A stretch of 64,000 nucleotides of DNA from Bacteroidales bacterium. GTDB taxonomy: Bacteria; Bacteroidota; Bacteroidia; Bacteroidales; UBA932. The notes beneath the pieces were generated by a model. That model had not been told where the DNA came from, ran no database searches, and saw only the letters and a list, made by a program, of their open reading frames with translations. Made by a program: the position numbers and the translations under genes. The DNA is taken from the NCBI GenBank assembly GCA_017630215.1, contig JAGBVR010000009.1:84581-148580 (forward strand), in the 5' to 3' direction. Of the stretch, positions 8,240-16,411 are shown piece by piece; position 1 is the first letter of the stretch; each line of letters opens with the position of its first letter.

Positions 8240-9886
8240 CTAGAAACCGATGCGATTTCTAGTCCTCTGGCTGTCATTGAGGGTTTCAGCCCTGCAGTAC
8301 TCACGAATCATTTCCTCAGACGGCTCCACTCCGCTAAGAATCTGCTCTACTGTTCTCTTTCTGGAGACGTTCTCAATCTGACCGCCGCTGAGGTCGTAGT
8401 CCTTTGCCAGAGATACTGCAAACTCATCTGACAGTGATGGAATCATAGACTTCCATATCTGTGTCTTTGCCTCAAGGGTAGGACGCTCAAACTCAATCTT
8501 GTAGATGAATCTGCGTTCGAATGCCTTGTCAAGATTGCAGGTGAGGTTGGTTGTGGCAATCATAACTCCCTCCAGCGTCTCCATCTCCTGAAGGATGATG
8601 TTCTGGATGGAGTTCTCCATCTTGTCAACGGCCCTCTGTGCACCCTCCTGACGAATACCGAGCACCGCATCAGCCTCGTTGAAAAGAAGTATCGGTGCGA
8701 CCTCGTTCTTCTTGACCAATGCCCTATAGCGGTCGAAGAGACCCTTGATGTTCTGCTCGCTCTCGCCGACCCAGCAGCTCTTAATCTGCGTTACATCAAC
8801 GACCATGACGTCACGACCTGTAAGTCTCGCCAACTGATTGACGGTTTCAGTCTTACCTGTTCCTGGGGAGCCATAAAATAGACAAGCAAATCCCTTTCTC
8901 ATTCCGTTTTCACTGAGACGTTCGGTTACCTGCGTGAATTTCTCAGGCTGCAGGAGTTCTCCAAGGCGGTCTATCTGTGACTGCACCCTAGGGGTGTAGA
9001 AAAGCTGCTTCGGAGCAAAAGTAGTATGAGATATCAAGGTCTTGTCGTTCTTGGCTGTCTTCTCCACCAGGTCCATACCAGGGAACAACTCATCCTTTGC
9101 CTTATCGGTAAGGTGGTAGTAATTCGGGTCACGGACACCATCCTCAGTAGTTGGCTCAAATAGTTTCTTGGTAATCAGTTCAGACTCACCCTTCTTGAGG
9201 TCCTTGAGGATTTTTCTTACATGTCTCTTGCCCTCCATATAATCTTCCCAGTCGTGGGTACCAATAATGTCATCATCCTCATTAATCAGACGATGGGCAA
9301 AGATGTGGAGTAGTATCTCATCCCCCATATACAGGTCGTATGACTTAACCATCTTGCAGTATGGGAGATGCAGATTGCCATCTACCAATGCCTCAAGCTG
9401 GTCTCTTAAGTCCCAGTACTTGATGTCATCCTCATCCAAGATTTCACCCATTCTTTCGAAGAAATCATCGAAAGACAGATTTGTGGTAGGCTTTGGGACT
9501 ATCTTTGTGTTCTGCCTTATACAGTCAATCACACTCTTTGGAACCGCATACCAGTTCTCGTCATTCTTGTTGTGACTGCTCTTGATGTAGCCCTTCTTGA
9601 CAAGTTCGTCAGCCACATTCATCATCGAAATGATTCTGATGGTGGATGTGTTCACCAAGTCGGCAAGGTTATTTATCCAGATACGATTGGATGAACTCTT
9701 CTCAAAGAACAACGACAACAGCAATGCTTCCTCCTTTGAGAGTTCAAGGGTGGATGAAATATATTTCAGACTTGCTGCTGCAGCCTGATAAAACTCTGGG
9801 TTAAGGCTATGCTCCTTAGCCTTAGCAATGACATCTTCCATCGATGTGAGCAATGTCCTTTTCTGCTTTCTTTCTACTGTTGCCAT
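8240..9886 (-). CDS. AAA+ ATPase with C-terminal RIGF motif
   Basis: 548 aa. The N-terminal ~290 residues are a helical, unrecognised substrate or partner region. The AAA+ core begins near residue 330: Walker A GSPGTGKT (~337-344), a pore-like KSCWVGESE segment, Walker B ILLFNEADA (~400, Asn replacing the usual first Asp), sensor-1 ATTNLT and an arginine-rich FERRF. The small domain has SGGQIENV (sensor 2 region). The chain ends in RNRIGF. It is a clear paralogue of the 37216-38934 protein, including the FNEAD Walker B. It resembles classic-clade AAA+ remodellers; no protease domain is attached. It lies 60 nt downstream of the retron RT on the same strand. A weak promoter-like TTCCTTTG lies upstream. 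Confidence 0.85.
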   Translation of the reverse strand: MATVERKQKRTLLTSMEDVIAKAKEHSLNPEFYQAAAASLKYISSTLELSKEEALLLSLFFEKSSSNRIWINNLADLVNTSTIRIISMMNVADELVKKGYIKSSHNKNDENWYAVPKSVIDCIRQNTKIVPKPTTNLSFDDFFERMGEILDEDDIKYWDLRDQLEALVDGNLHLPYCKMVKSYDLYMGDEILLHIFAHRLINEDDDIIGTHDWEDYMEGKRHVRKILKDLKKGESELITKKLFEPTTEDGVRDPNYYHLTDKAKDELFPGMDLVEKTAKNDKTLISHTTFAPKQLFYTPRVQSQIDRLGELLQPEKFTQVTERLSENGMRKGFACLFYGSPGTGKTETVNQLARLTGRDVMVVDVTQIKSCWVGESEQNIKGLFDRYRALVKKNEVAPILLFNEADAVLGIRQEGAQRAVDKMENSIQNIILQEMETLEGVMIATTNLTCNLDKAFERRFIYKIEFERPTLEAKTQIWKSMIPSLSDEFAVSLAKDYDLSGGQIENVSRKRTVEQILSGVEPSEEMIREYCRAETLNDSQRTRNRIGF

Positions 9887-9946
9887 AACTTTTCAAATTT
9901 TCACGATACAAAGGAAATAACTTGTTATGCCAAAATGTGGCAGGGG

Positions 9947-10912
9947 TTATTTCTTGATCATAACTTTCGACATGATCGCTTTGTATTTATATATACACCC
10001 TCTCTCTTCGTTTAGTAACATAGAAAGGTAACTTATTTTGCCCATGATGGAATTATACTCCTTTCTGGTACATCCAAAGGTCTCAGCAGCGAATACCGCT
10101 GCACGCAGATTCTTCCTGAAGGAACGATGTGCATTGGTCTTCTCATTTACGATAACACCTGTGACTTCCTGTCTTGATCCTCTCTTCTGAAGTCTAGTCT
10201 TCCTCTCGTTTATTGTAAAGCCACAATCTTCAATGATGCTCCTGAGTTCTGCGAAAAACTCACCACCAGCAGCATAGACATGATGATTGCTGCTGAATGT
10301 CATGTCATCCGCATATCTGGTATAGTCCACGCGGAATCTTCTTGCCAGCCCCATGAGCTTTCTGTCAAGATCGGAACACACCATATTTGAGAGTAGTGGT
10401 GAACAAGGAGATCCCTGCGGCAGCACATTCCGAAGTGTCTGCGAATCCTCAATAGCCATGGGTAAGGTTGTCAGTCTGGATATCAGATGTGCAACTTCTG
10501 AATTGAGGCCATGCTTCTGAAGTGCCTTTTGTACACGTGTTGCCGTAATGCTTGGAAAGAAGTCCTTCAGATCAATGTTAAGGACATAGTTCTTTCCCAT
10601 GTGTACCGATGCATTGCTTGCTACTGACCTCTGGGTGGTAAAGCCATGAACGCATCCGCCAGGCTCATAATATGGGGTAAGAATCACCGATAGGCACTTG
10701 AGTACATCCTTAAGTTTTCCGACCGGCGCTGTAATGCGTCTAGTCCCACCGGATTTCTTAGGGATATCGAATTCCTTGTAAGAAAGCGTGCGCAATCTGG
10801 CAGAAGCAAGGTTATTGATGTCACCAACCCTGTCTGTCAGAGCCCAACCTACATTATAGGGAGCAATAGTTTCGATTGTGCTTACTAGTGTATTTGTGTC
10901 CTTGATATCCAT
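9947..10912 (-). CDS. Retron reverse transcriptase
   Basis: 321 aa from ATG 10912. An earlier in-frame ATG at 10936 lies inside the 3' inverted repeat of the RNA, so the later start is preferred. RT motifs in order: IPKKSGGTRRITAP (RT1), NIDLKDFFPS (catalytic Asp, RT3), VLPQGSPCSPLLSNM (RT4), YTRYADDMTFS (YxDD, ~residue 200), then VTGVIVNEKTNAHRSFRKNL, the VTG/x-domain signature that marks retron RTs and recognises the msr stem. Length is typical. Immediately upstream on the same strand lies a complete msr-msd-like RNA. Retron RTs make a branched or free msDNA from that RNA and act as phage-defence sensors with an effector; no standard effector is visible next to it. Confidence 0.95.
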   Translation of the reverse strand: MDIKDTNTLVSTIETIAPYNVGWALTDRVGDINNLASARLRTLSYKEFDIPKKSGGTRRITAPVGKLKDVLKCLSVILTPYYEPGGCVHGFTTQRSVASNASVHMGKNYVLNIDLKDFFPSITATRVQKALQKHGLNSEVAHLISRLTTLPMAIEDSQTLRNVLPQGSPCSPLLSNMVCSDLDRKLMGLARRFRVDYTRYADDMTFSSNHHVYAAGGEFFAELRSIIEDCGFTINERKTRLQKRGSRQEVTGVIVNEKTNAHRSFRKNLRAAVFAAETFGCTRKEYNSIMGKISYLSMLLNEERGCIYKYKAIMSKVMIKK

Positions 10913-10933
10913 AAAATGAGAATAAGTCAAAGC

Positions 10934-11165
10934 CATCCCGGAAGGGCTTCTGAAGGGTTGTGCGTGGGCTCATGTTCGAGTACGCAAGAACGACCGCAGG
11001 GCAAAACTTAACATAAGCTTTTGAGCGAAGCGAAGAGCTTATGCTTTCCGGCCGTTTTGCACAAGGTCGGGTGAAGCGAACGGAGAATATGCTAATTCTT
11101 ACCGTCGTATCGGAGCTGCTCCGACATCTGCCGGTTCCAGCAGACAAGTCAAACCCTTCCGGATG
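10934..11165 (-). ncRNA. Retron msr-msd RNA
   Basis: Read on the minus strand, the segment is bounded by complementary a1 (11154-11165, CATCCGGAAGGG) and a2 (10934-10946) arms that pair with a single one-base bulge. After a1 come two msr-type hairpins: an imperfect CTGC/GCAG stem at 11128-11143 and a perfect 6-bp TCGGAG/CTCCGA stem at 11110-11124. Then comes a long msd hairpin at 10991-11069 built from CGACC/GGTCG, GCAAAAC/GTTTTGC and an inner CATAAGCT/AGCTTATG stem. a2 ends at the start of the RT gene. This layout (a1-msr-msd-a2-RT) is that of a retron. The exact branching G and msd ends cannot be fixed by eye. Confidence 0.9.
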
Positions 11166-11190
11166 ACAATGAACTATGTTAATTATTTTG

Positions 11191-11198
11191 CAAAGCTA
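11191..11198 (-). promoter_or_regulatory. -7 box for the retron transcript
   Basis: The minus strand reads TAGCTTTG (TAnnTTTG). The start site expected about 7 nt downstream lies some 20 nt before the a1 arm, consistent with one transcript carrying msr-msd and the RT. Confidence 0.65.
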
Positions 11199-11224
11199 AG
11201 GTAAGCTTGTGCCAAAGTATTGTA

Positions 11225-11823
11225 CTACACACATTCAGCTATTACCTCTTTTATAAACCTTAAGGACTGTCTGCACAGACGATGCCCTCCTTTATCTTCA
11301 AGCAAAACCTTATAACCTGCCTGCTGACACACGACCATGTTTTCCAGAATTCCTTCCGGGCCGATCAGCTCGTCGTGGATTGAGAAGACAGCATAGTCTC
11401 TATGTATATCAGCCTGTGGGCGTACAGTCTCCTCAATGGCTTTATCGAAGGCTGCGCATACGCCCTCGTCAAGCAAGTACTCATGGATCCCGTCTTGCCT
11501 TGGCACGAAGTACTCTTTCTTGCCAAATCCTATGGTCTGTCTAATAACCTTTGATATATGACAGGCTGGATTACAAAGAATCCTTCTACAGCCAGGGTGG
11601 TCAGACAGGTCGGCATACATGACATATAGTCCACCGATAGATGTGCCCATCAGAAGGCATGGGTCGAGTTCCTTGACGGCTGCATTTATGATTGAAACCG
11701 ACTCGGGAAGGCTCTCATTTACTTCTACGGCATGCCACTTATATTTGTAAAGGATCTTTCAATGGTTGACAGACCACTCGTTGCGGCACCGCTGCCTAAT
11801 CCGTGTACATATATGGCATTCAT
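11225..11823 (-). pseudogene. YqiA-like (UPF0227) esterase, frameshifted
   Basis: From ATG 11823 the frame begins with an alpha/beta-hydrolase start (AIYVHGLGSGAATS) and then hits a stop. The -1 frame continues from KILYKYKWHAVEV and carries the nucleophile elbow GTSIGG, NPACHISKVI, an acid segment HDELIGP and a GGHRLC His segment, as in YqiA-type esterases of ~190 aa. The two frames join at a short A-run on the minus strand (AAA where AAAA would restore the frame, + strand 11757-11759). So the gene is either broken by a one-base deletion, carries a homopolymer sequencing error, or less likely uses a programmed shift. Its ATG overlaps the stop of the upstream membrane-protein gene (ATGA), showing translational coupling. 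Confidence 0.75.
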
Positions 11824-12326
11824 CGGCAAAGTTCAATCACAGTTAAGATTATAAATACAAGTGCATGGAATCCATTACGTATAAGGTTCTTTGTTGTCAG
11901 CTCCTTAAGAGTACGATACAATGAGACCTCGTTATCATGCTCTGGGCCGAAGACCTTTTCTTTGCTCCACTTGCGCTTGATTTCATCGCGTCTCGTGCAT
12001 AGGCAATGCTTATGATTATTGAAAAGATAGATAAGTGAGTCTATAGTAAACAACACCAAAACTCCAACTGATATCCATAATACAGGGATACACAAGGCTA
12101 GTTTGATTAAGTCTAATGCCATTGGTATCAGCATCAGTCCGCAGACAGCATGAATCGAATGATGGATGCAGTGGATGACGTCTGCCTTCTTCTGGAGAGG
12201 GCGCAGGCGGGGAATCGTGTCCTGATCTCTGTAGCCATACATGGTACATGCAATCCTTGCATAGGATGTCTGCGAAAGGAAGACAAGCAGCCCAGTAATG
12301 ATGAGTAGATAAAAGAGAAAATTCAT
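11820..12326 (-). CDS. Membrane protein of unknown function
   Basis: 168 aa with an N-terminal membrane segment (residues ~2-18), two central ones (~58-100, separated by LALCIPVLW) and a C-terminal one (~150-166), so probably four membrane spans with the charged loop between residues ~105 and 148 on one side. No known domain was recognised. Cys and His are frequent (IHCIHHSIHAVC). Its stop overlaps the start of the frameshifted esterase gene, so the two form one transcription unit. Confidence 0.6.
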   Translation of the reverse strand: MNFLFYLLIITGLLVFLSQTSYARIACTMYGYRDQDTIPRLRPLQKKADVIHCIHHSIHAVCGLMLIPMALDLIKLALCIPVLWISVGVLVLFTIDSLIYLFNNHKHCLCTRRDEIKRKWSKEKVFGPEHDNEVSLYRTLKELTTKNLIRNGFHALVFIILTVIELCR

Positions 12327-12409
12327 AAGTTCGTTTTGTTTGTCAGTATTTACCTGAAAGAATAAAGATTGTTACACTTCCTCGATATAGCCTGTAAATC
12401 TATATTGAG

Positions 12410-12880
12410 TTACAAGAGTGATGGTAGATCATTCAGTGCATCATTAACCTTTACCATGATTTCTACCATGTCACGAATCACCTCACCTACTATCTCCTTT
12501 TCATTGCCATAAATACACCATATCTGTATTCCATATCCATCTGGCCCGTCAACCAGTTGAATGGTATTATTACTGAACTTAATATCATAAGCTCGGATAC
12601 CGCCATATGTCTTGCGTTTGGAAATTTCGACCGGTAGTCTGGATAACTGTTCCAGGATTTCATCCAAACTGGGAACTACGTATCCCTTTTTCCACGGACG
12701 TCGTTTTTGTCCTATAAGATGTACATTTCTCCAGAACTGAAATACCAAAGATATATCCAGATAGTGCAAGAAGCGTTCTCGAGGAGCGTTTCGTGATACG
12801 AACATGCTCGCATAATATCCTCTGCTATATTTTCTTACCGCTTTATTCAAGGCAATCCTTATGATATCCTCAATTCTCAT
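12410..12880 (-). CDS. Hypothetical protein, possible member of the local paralogous family
   Basis: 156 aa, no recognised domain. It has a basic helical N-terminus (IIRIALNKAVRKYSRGYY), a beta-rich middle (IRAYDIKFSNNTIQLVDG, GIQIWCIYG) and a C-terminal helix (IVGEVIRDMVEIMVKV). This helix / beta-hairpin / helix plan resembles the N-terminal half of several other unknown proteins in this window (13378-13848, 22978-23703, 23707-24441). Similarity is by pattern, not by long identities, so family membership is tentative. The function is unknown. Confidence 0.55.
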   Translation of the reverse strand: MRIEDIIRIALNKAVRKYSRGYYASMFVSRNAPRERFLHYLDISLVFQFWRNVHLIGQKRRPWKKGYVVPSLDEILEQLSRLPVEISKRKTYGGIRAYDIKFSNNTIQLVDGPDGYGIQIWCIYGNEKEIVGEVIRDMVEIMVKVNDALNDLPSLL

Positions 12881-12970
12881 ATATTCTTATTGAACAACGT
12901 TCTATATCACTTCTAATATGCTTGGGACATACTGATTATATGGCCCGTATTGTTCTTTCTTATTCATCGC

Positions 12971-13381
12971 TTACTTCTTTTTACGTGTAACTAAAAATTG
13001 GCGTAGTAGTTTAGCTCGCAGATAGGTCAAGGATGCGGTCAAAGTTAACTGACCGGAGTCATAAGTTATTGCAACCTTTCCTTTCGGACGTCCAGTGACC
13101 GAATAACCATTCGGAATCTTAATTTTACCCTCGGTTTCAAGACGCGTAATAATTCCTCTTGCAGTTGCAGCATTCATCTCAAGAAGCATTTTTCTCTGTT
13201 CCTGCTCTTTTCTGCACTTCTCGAATTCCATGAGAATCATATTGTCAATGCCAGTCCAATCAGGATCGGGACCAAGATGGTCGATAATCCATCTGTATAC
13301 GGTTCTCATGACATAATCTATGTTGGGCTTTTGTCTGAAGGCCTGCCTTACGTAGGACTTGATAGTATATGCGTCAATCAT
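12971..13381 (-). CDS. Hypothetical protein, local paralogous family (C-terminal type)
   Basis: 136 aa. The second half has a helix ending in ATARGIITRLETEGKIKIP followed by beta strands (KGKVAITYDSGQLTLTAS). The same helix-then-strands block appears in the 25694-26377 protein (TAAGIVHALVSSGKIKIP), so the two are clearly related. No catalytic motif is seen. It overlaps the upstream gene (13378-13848) by 4 nt, so the two are co-translated; together they look like one two-domain family member split into two genes. Confidence 0.6.
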   Translation of the reverse strand: MIDAYTIKSYVRQAFRQKPNIDYVMRTVYRWIIDHLGPDPDWTGIDNMILMEFEKCRKEQEQRKMLLEMNAATARGIITRLETEGKIKIPNGYSVTGRPKGKVAITYDSGQLTLTASLTYLRAKLLRQFLVTRKKK

Positions 13382-13848
13382 CTGTACAGGTATCTCTGGA
13401 ACTTATATTCAAGTATTCTGTTTGCCTTGAAAAGCGCAGCTATGACAGCCGCCACACTATCTGGCCCGTAGCAGCTGATGTCATATGATGTTGAATGCTC
13501 TTCTTTCTGTCCGTATGGTCTGAATGTGAGATTCATACCTCCGTTAGGGAGAGTTGTCAGTATAGCCGTGTCACCACCTGACTTATAGCCGATACTATAC
13601 CCTTCCTGAATCTGTTCTACCCTCATCTTCCTGCGATTAGGCTGAAGACAATCGAGGATATCTTCCAGGTTTTCAGATGCAGACATCGGAATCTGCATGT
13701 TCTCAAATAAGGAGTCGGCCATGCTCATCCATGCTTGATATACTCTTTGGTATATATCACCGCTAGCAAACCTTCTTGCATCAATGGACTTGGCAGTAAT
13801 CTCAGCATATTCGGTAGCAGGCTTCAATAACATAAGGCTTGGTTTCAT
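13378..13848 (-). CDS. Hypothetical protein, local paralogous family (N-terminal type)
   Basis: 156 aa. An N-terminal helix is followed by a beta-hairpin segment with LPNGGMNLTF, then a helix that ends the chain. The 25694-26377 protein has a comparable LPNGIWYLE hairpin before its C-terminal block. Because the downstream gene (12971-13381) supplies the C-terminal block and overlaps by ATGA, the pair probably replaces a single longer paralogue. No known domain; function unknown. Confidence 0.6.
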   Translation of the reverse strand: MKPSLMLLKPATEYAEITAKSIDARRFASGDIYQRVYQAWMSMADSLFENMQIPMSASENLEDILDCLQPNRRKMRVEQIQEGYSIGYKSGGDTAILTTLPNGGMNLTFRPYGQKEEHSTSYDISCYGPDSVAAVIAALFKANRILEYKFQRYLYR

Positions 13849-13903
13849 GTTGCATTACTTGTTACGTTCCGATTATATATACTCGCTGCCATACGCTTGG
13901 TCA

Positions 13904-15085
13904 CTATCCCTTGATGTTTATCTTCGATTTCAGCACATACTGAACGCGACAGGTCGGTGGGAGAGACTCCAGGATCTCTTGGGTAGGCTTATACGCTGAA
14001 GGGGACTCGTCGATAGTTTCAGGATTGATGGATGTGGAGTATACACCCTTCATCTCCTGACGGAAATCCTTCATTGTGAGCTTTCGTCTTGCTGCGGTTC
14101 TTGACATTGTCCTGCCGGAGCCGTGGGGTGCGGAGTAGTTCCAGTCTGGATTGGACAGGCCCTCTGCGATTGCCACTCCATCCCTCATATTGAAAGGTAT
14201 CACGACCAGTTCTCCCTCATAGGCGCGTATGGCACCTTTTCGAATGACCAGATCCTGAAAGTCCAGATAGTTGTGCGTCGTTCCGATGACACCATCCACC
14301 TTTGCGCCGTTGATCTTATGCATGATTGCAGCAGCCTTATCAAGAATGACCTTGCGGTTAAACTTGGCGTATGCCTGGGTGATTACCATATCGGTCAGAT
14401 ACCCCCTAAGATTCTCACCTGAAAGGTAACCACCTGTACGCTGAGCTATCCTGTCCCACTTATTGAACACCTTATGCCCAAGGGAACGGGAACCGGTATG
14501 TACTGTGAATGCCCATCTGTCCTCACCCTCTTCATACTCCATGAAGTGGTTTCCGCCACCAAGAGTACCAATGGATTTATAGAAGACCGCTGGCTGGATA
14601 TTTACGCTACTCATCCATGCGACCAAATCATCCTCGGTCAGGAATTCTACCATGTTGATCATACCTCTTGCAGATTGGAATGCACGATTTATCTCCTGAC
14701 GCATGAACTTAAGAAGCGCCTTCATCTCAAACTGGCTTTTTCCATTGATGTCCTGTCCGACCGGTATCTCCTTCCTGATTCTATGCTCGAATACTGCGTA
14801 ATCTTTCTCCTCCAGCTTTCTGTCAAAGAGTTGGGTGTCTATGCCGCAGCCTATATCCAGACCAATGTGTGCCGGATTGACATGTGTACCCATCTGGCCG
14901 GTGAAGCCGATAACTATACCCTTACCAAGGTGCATGTCCGGCATGATTCTGATTCTGGAACCAGCGCTATGAGGGTTATCCAGATAGTCCATTACCATCA
15001 GCATTGCCACAGGCTCTGCATTTCTGGCGAAGATCTTACAGTCCTTGCCAAATGCTCCTTTGATTTCTTTTAAAAATGGTTTCAT
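13904..15085 (-). CDS. rtcB: RtcB-type RNA ligase
   Basis: 393 aa, slightly shorter than E. coli RtcB (408). Metal and GMP-binding motifs are all present: HLGKGIVIGFTG near 50, GLDIGCG near 78, GGGNHFMEYE, TVHTGSRSLGHK, GTTHNYL and APHGSGRTMSR near 320, the last containing the His that becomes guanylylated. RtcB joins 2',3'-cyclic phosphate or 3'-phosphate RNA ends to 5'-OH ends with GTP and Mn2+, and so repairs RNA cut by toxins or nucleases. It is transcribed away from the HD/ART/NADAR operon. On a plasmid carrying possible RNases (HEPN) and toxin-like genes, an RNA repair role is plausible. No archease or RtcA partner is seen. Confidence 0.95.
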   Translation of the reverse strand: MKPFLKEIKGAFGKDCKIFARNAEPVAMLMVMDYLDNPHSAGSRIRIMPDMHLGKGIVIGFTGQMGTHVNPAHIGLDIGCGIDTQLFDRKLEEKDYAVFEHRIRKEIPVGQDINGKSQFEMKALLKFMRQEINRAFQSARGMINMVEFLTEDDLVAWMSSVNIQPAVFYKSIGTLGGGNHFMEYEEGEDRWAFTVHTGSRSLGHKVFNKWDRIAQRTGGYLSGENLRGYLTDMVITQAYAKFNRKVILDKAAAIMHKINGAKVDGVIGTTHNYLDFQDLVIRKGAIRAYEGELVVIPFNMRDGVAIAEGLSNPDWNYSAPHGSGRTMSRTAARRKLTMKDFRQEMKGVYSTSINPETIDESPSAYKPTQEILESLPPTCRVQYVLKSKINIKG

Positions 15086-15142
15086 ACTCTCTTTCGATTA
15101 TTTCTAATGAGATATACCTCAAACATTACATAAGGTTACAAT

Positions 15143-15150
15143 CAGATTTG
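15143..15150 (+). promoter_or_regulatory. Candidate -7 box for the HD/ART/NADAR operon
   Basis: CAGATTTG differs by one base from TAnnTTTG and ends 49 nt before the preferred HD start (22 nt before the alternative start at 15173). Confidence 0.4.
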
Positions 15151-15199
15151 TGTAACCATTGAATAGGTACATATGTATGTATTGTTAAAGAATATTAGA

Positions 15200-15817
15200 A
15201 TGATGAATCTAGAGACTTTTCAGACATTAGTAAGAGAGAACCTCAAGGGCTGGTACTCAAGAAAGGAGCATGAGGATAAGGCGGTTGACAGAATTACAGC
15301 TATCAGAGCGGAATTCAGAGCTATCCTCGCGGAAGTCAATAGGGATGGTATTTCACAAGTACTCGATTATCTTGATGAGTGCGGATTCTTCTATCGTCCC
15401 TCATCAGCTGACAGACATCACAACTACCCTGGGGGGCTCGCAGAGCACTGTCTTGGTGTATATCGAAAGATGCTTCTTTACGGATTGGGTGATTCATTCA
15501 ATGAGAGTGTTAAAATTGTAGGTCTGTTTCATGACCTATGCAAGTGCGATATGTTCTACTTCAATGGTAGGGAGATTTTTTCTCATAAAAGACATGGACA
15601 TGGCAGCCGTTCAGTAAGAATCCTTAGACGCTTCGGCGTGAGACTTTCTGGAGCTGAATATCGTGCAATTCGCTATCACATGGGAAAATCCAACAATCCT
15701 GTAAGACTGAAGGACCCTGAATTTGTGAAGGCCATCAAAGAGCCGCTAAGAAAGGCTGTTTCTTGGGCTGACCATGAAGATTCAGCTGAAGCATGTGCAA
15801 GAGCTAGGAGAAAATGA
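15200..15817 (+). CDS. HD-domain phosphohydrolase
   Basis: 205 aa from ATG 15200 (ATGs at 15173 and 15203 are alternatives; 15200 follows an A-rich stretch typical of Bacteroidota starts). Metal ligands of the HD superfamily: HHNYPGGLAEHCLGVY (first His), LFHDLCK (HD pair), SHKRHGHGSRSVRIL, and a late SWADHED Asp. This is the YedJ/nucleotidase-like HD layout, hydrolysing phosphate esters of nucleotides or second messengers. Its stop overlaps the ATG of the ART-like gene, so they are translated together; this ties it to the ADP-ribose-related genes that follow. The substrate is unknown. Confidence 0.8.
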   Translation: MMNLETFQTLVRENLKGWYSRKEHEDKAVDRITAIRAEFRAILAEVNRDGISQVLDYLDECGFFYRPSSADRHHNYPGGLAEHCLGVYRKMLLYGLGDSFNESVKIVGLFHDLCKCDMFYFNGREIFSHKRHGHGSRSVRILRRFGVRLSGAEYRAIRYHMGKSNNPVRLKDPEFVKAIKEPLRKAVSWADHEDSAEACARARRK

Positions 15818-16410
15818 TTAACTTTATCCTTTCAATCTTCATGAATATGGAAACTTATTACCATGGTTCACATGCTCTCTTTGACCGCTTTGACCTAGAC
15901 CATGCTCTGGAAGGGGATGGTAAAGTCAAGTTCGGATATGGCGTGTATGTGACCTCAAAATATACTTCTGCCGCACATTATTCAGGGGCAAACCCTAATT
16001 CGACAGATCACTATGTATATACAGTCGAAATTCCAGAAAGGACAGCAACAAACTGCATAGCCTTCAAAGAACCTGTCCATCCCACCATATTGGCTGCGGC
16101 TGAGGCGAGACTTGGAGAACCTCTCCCCGAGAAATATCTGCAGGATGCCGGAAAGGAGTTCCGAAAGTTCCTTGCAATGAAACTGACTGGACAGAAGAAG
16201 GTTACCCTGGAAGGGGAGAAGGCCGCAACAGCATTCCTGCTATCAATAGGCGTAGAGCTGATCGAGTGGCCGTATAATTGGAAGAACCCTGCGTTGGGTA
16301 CAAATAGGGCGGTGCTGGATGACTCTATGCTCCGAATCATAAGGGTTGATTCAATAAAACTAGATGACAAGAAAAAACTCATCGAGGATTCTATAATACA
16401 GATAAGATAG
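15814..16410 (+). CDS. ADP-ribosyltransferase-like protein (putative toxin)
   Basis: 198 aa. The start has the signature of ART domains found in polyvalent and toxin proteins: YYHGSHALFDRF, then FGYGVYVTSKYTSAAHYS at residues ~49-66, matching the H-Y-[E/Q] class opening with the G-x-Y-x-T strand. A final catalytic Glu/Gln cannot be fixed by eye. Such enzymes attach ADP-ribose from NAD+ to protein or nucleic acid. The start overlaps the HD stop (ATGA); ATGs at 15841 and 15847 are possible starts too. The next gene, 1 nt downstream, is a NADAR protein, a class known to remove ADP-ribose from guanosine, so a toxin-antitoxin pair is likely. Confidence 0.65.
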   Translation: MINFILSIFMNMETYYHGSHALFDRFDLDHALEGDGKVKFGYGVYVTSKYTSAAHYSGANPNSTDHYVYTVEIPERTATNCIAFKEPVHPTILAAAEARLGEPLPEKYLQDAGKEFRKFLAMKLTGQKKVTLEGEKAATAFLLSIGVELIEWPYNWKNPALGTNRAVLDDSMLRIIRVDSIKLDDKKKLIEDSIIQIR

Positions 16411-16411
16411 C

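Noticed and set aside
10854-11147. 97-codon frame on the minus strand across the retron RNA
   Set aside because: It overlaps the msr-msd hairpins, has low-complexity Ser/Arg-rich content and no family similarity; the RNA explains the sequence better.
14474-15073. 199-codon frame opposite rtcB
   Set aside because: It lies entirely antisense to a complete RtcB gene and encodes no recognisable domain.
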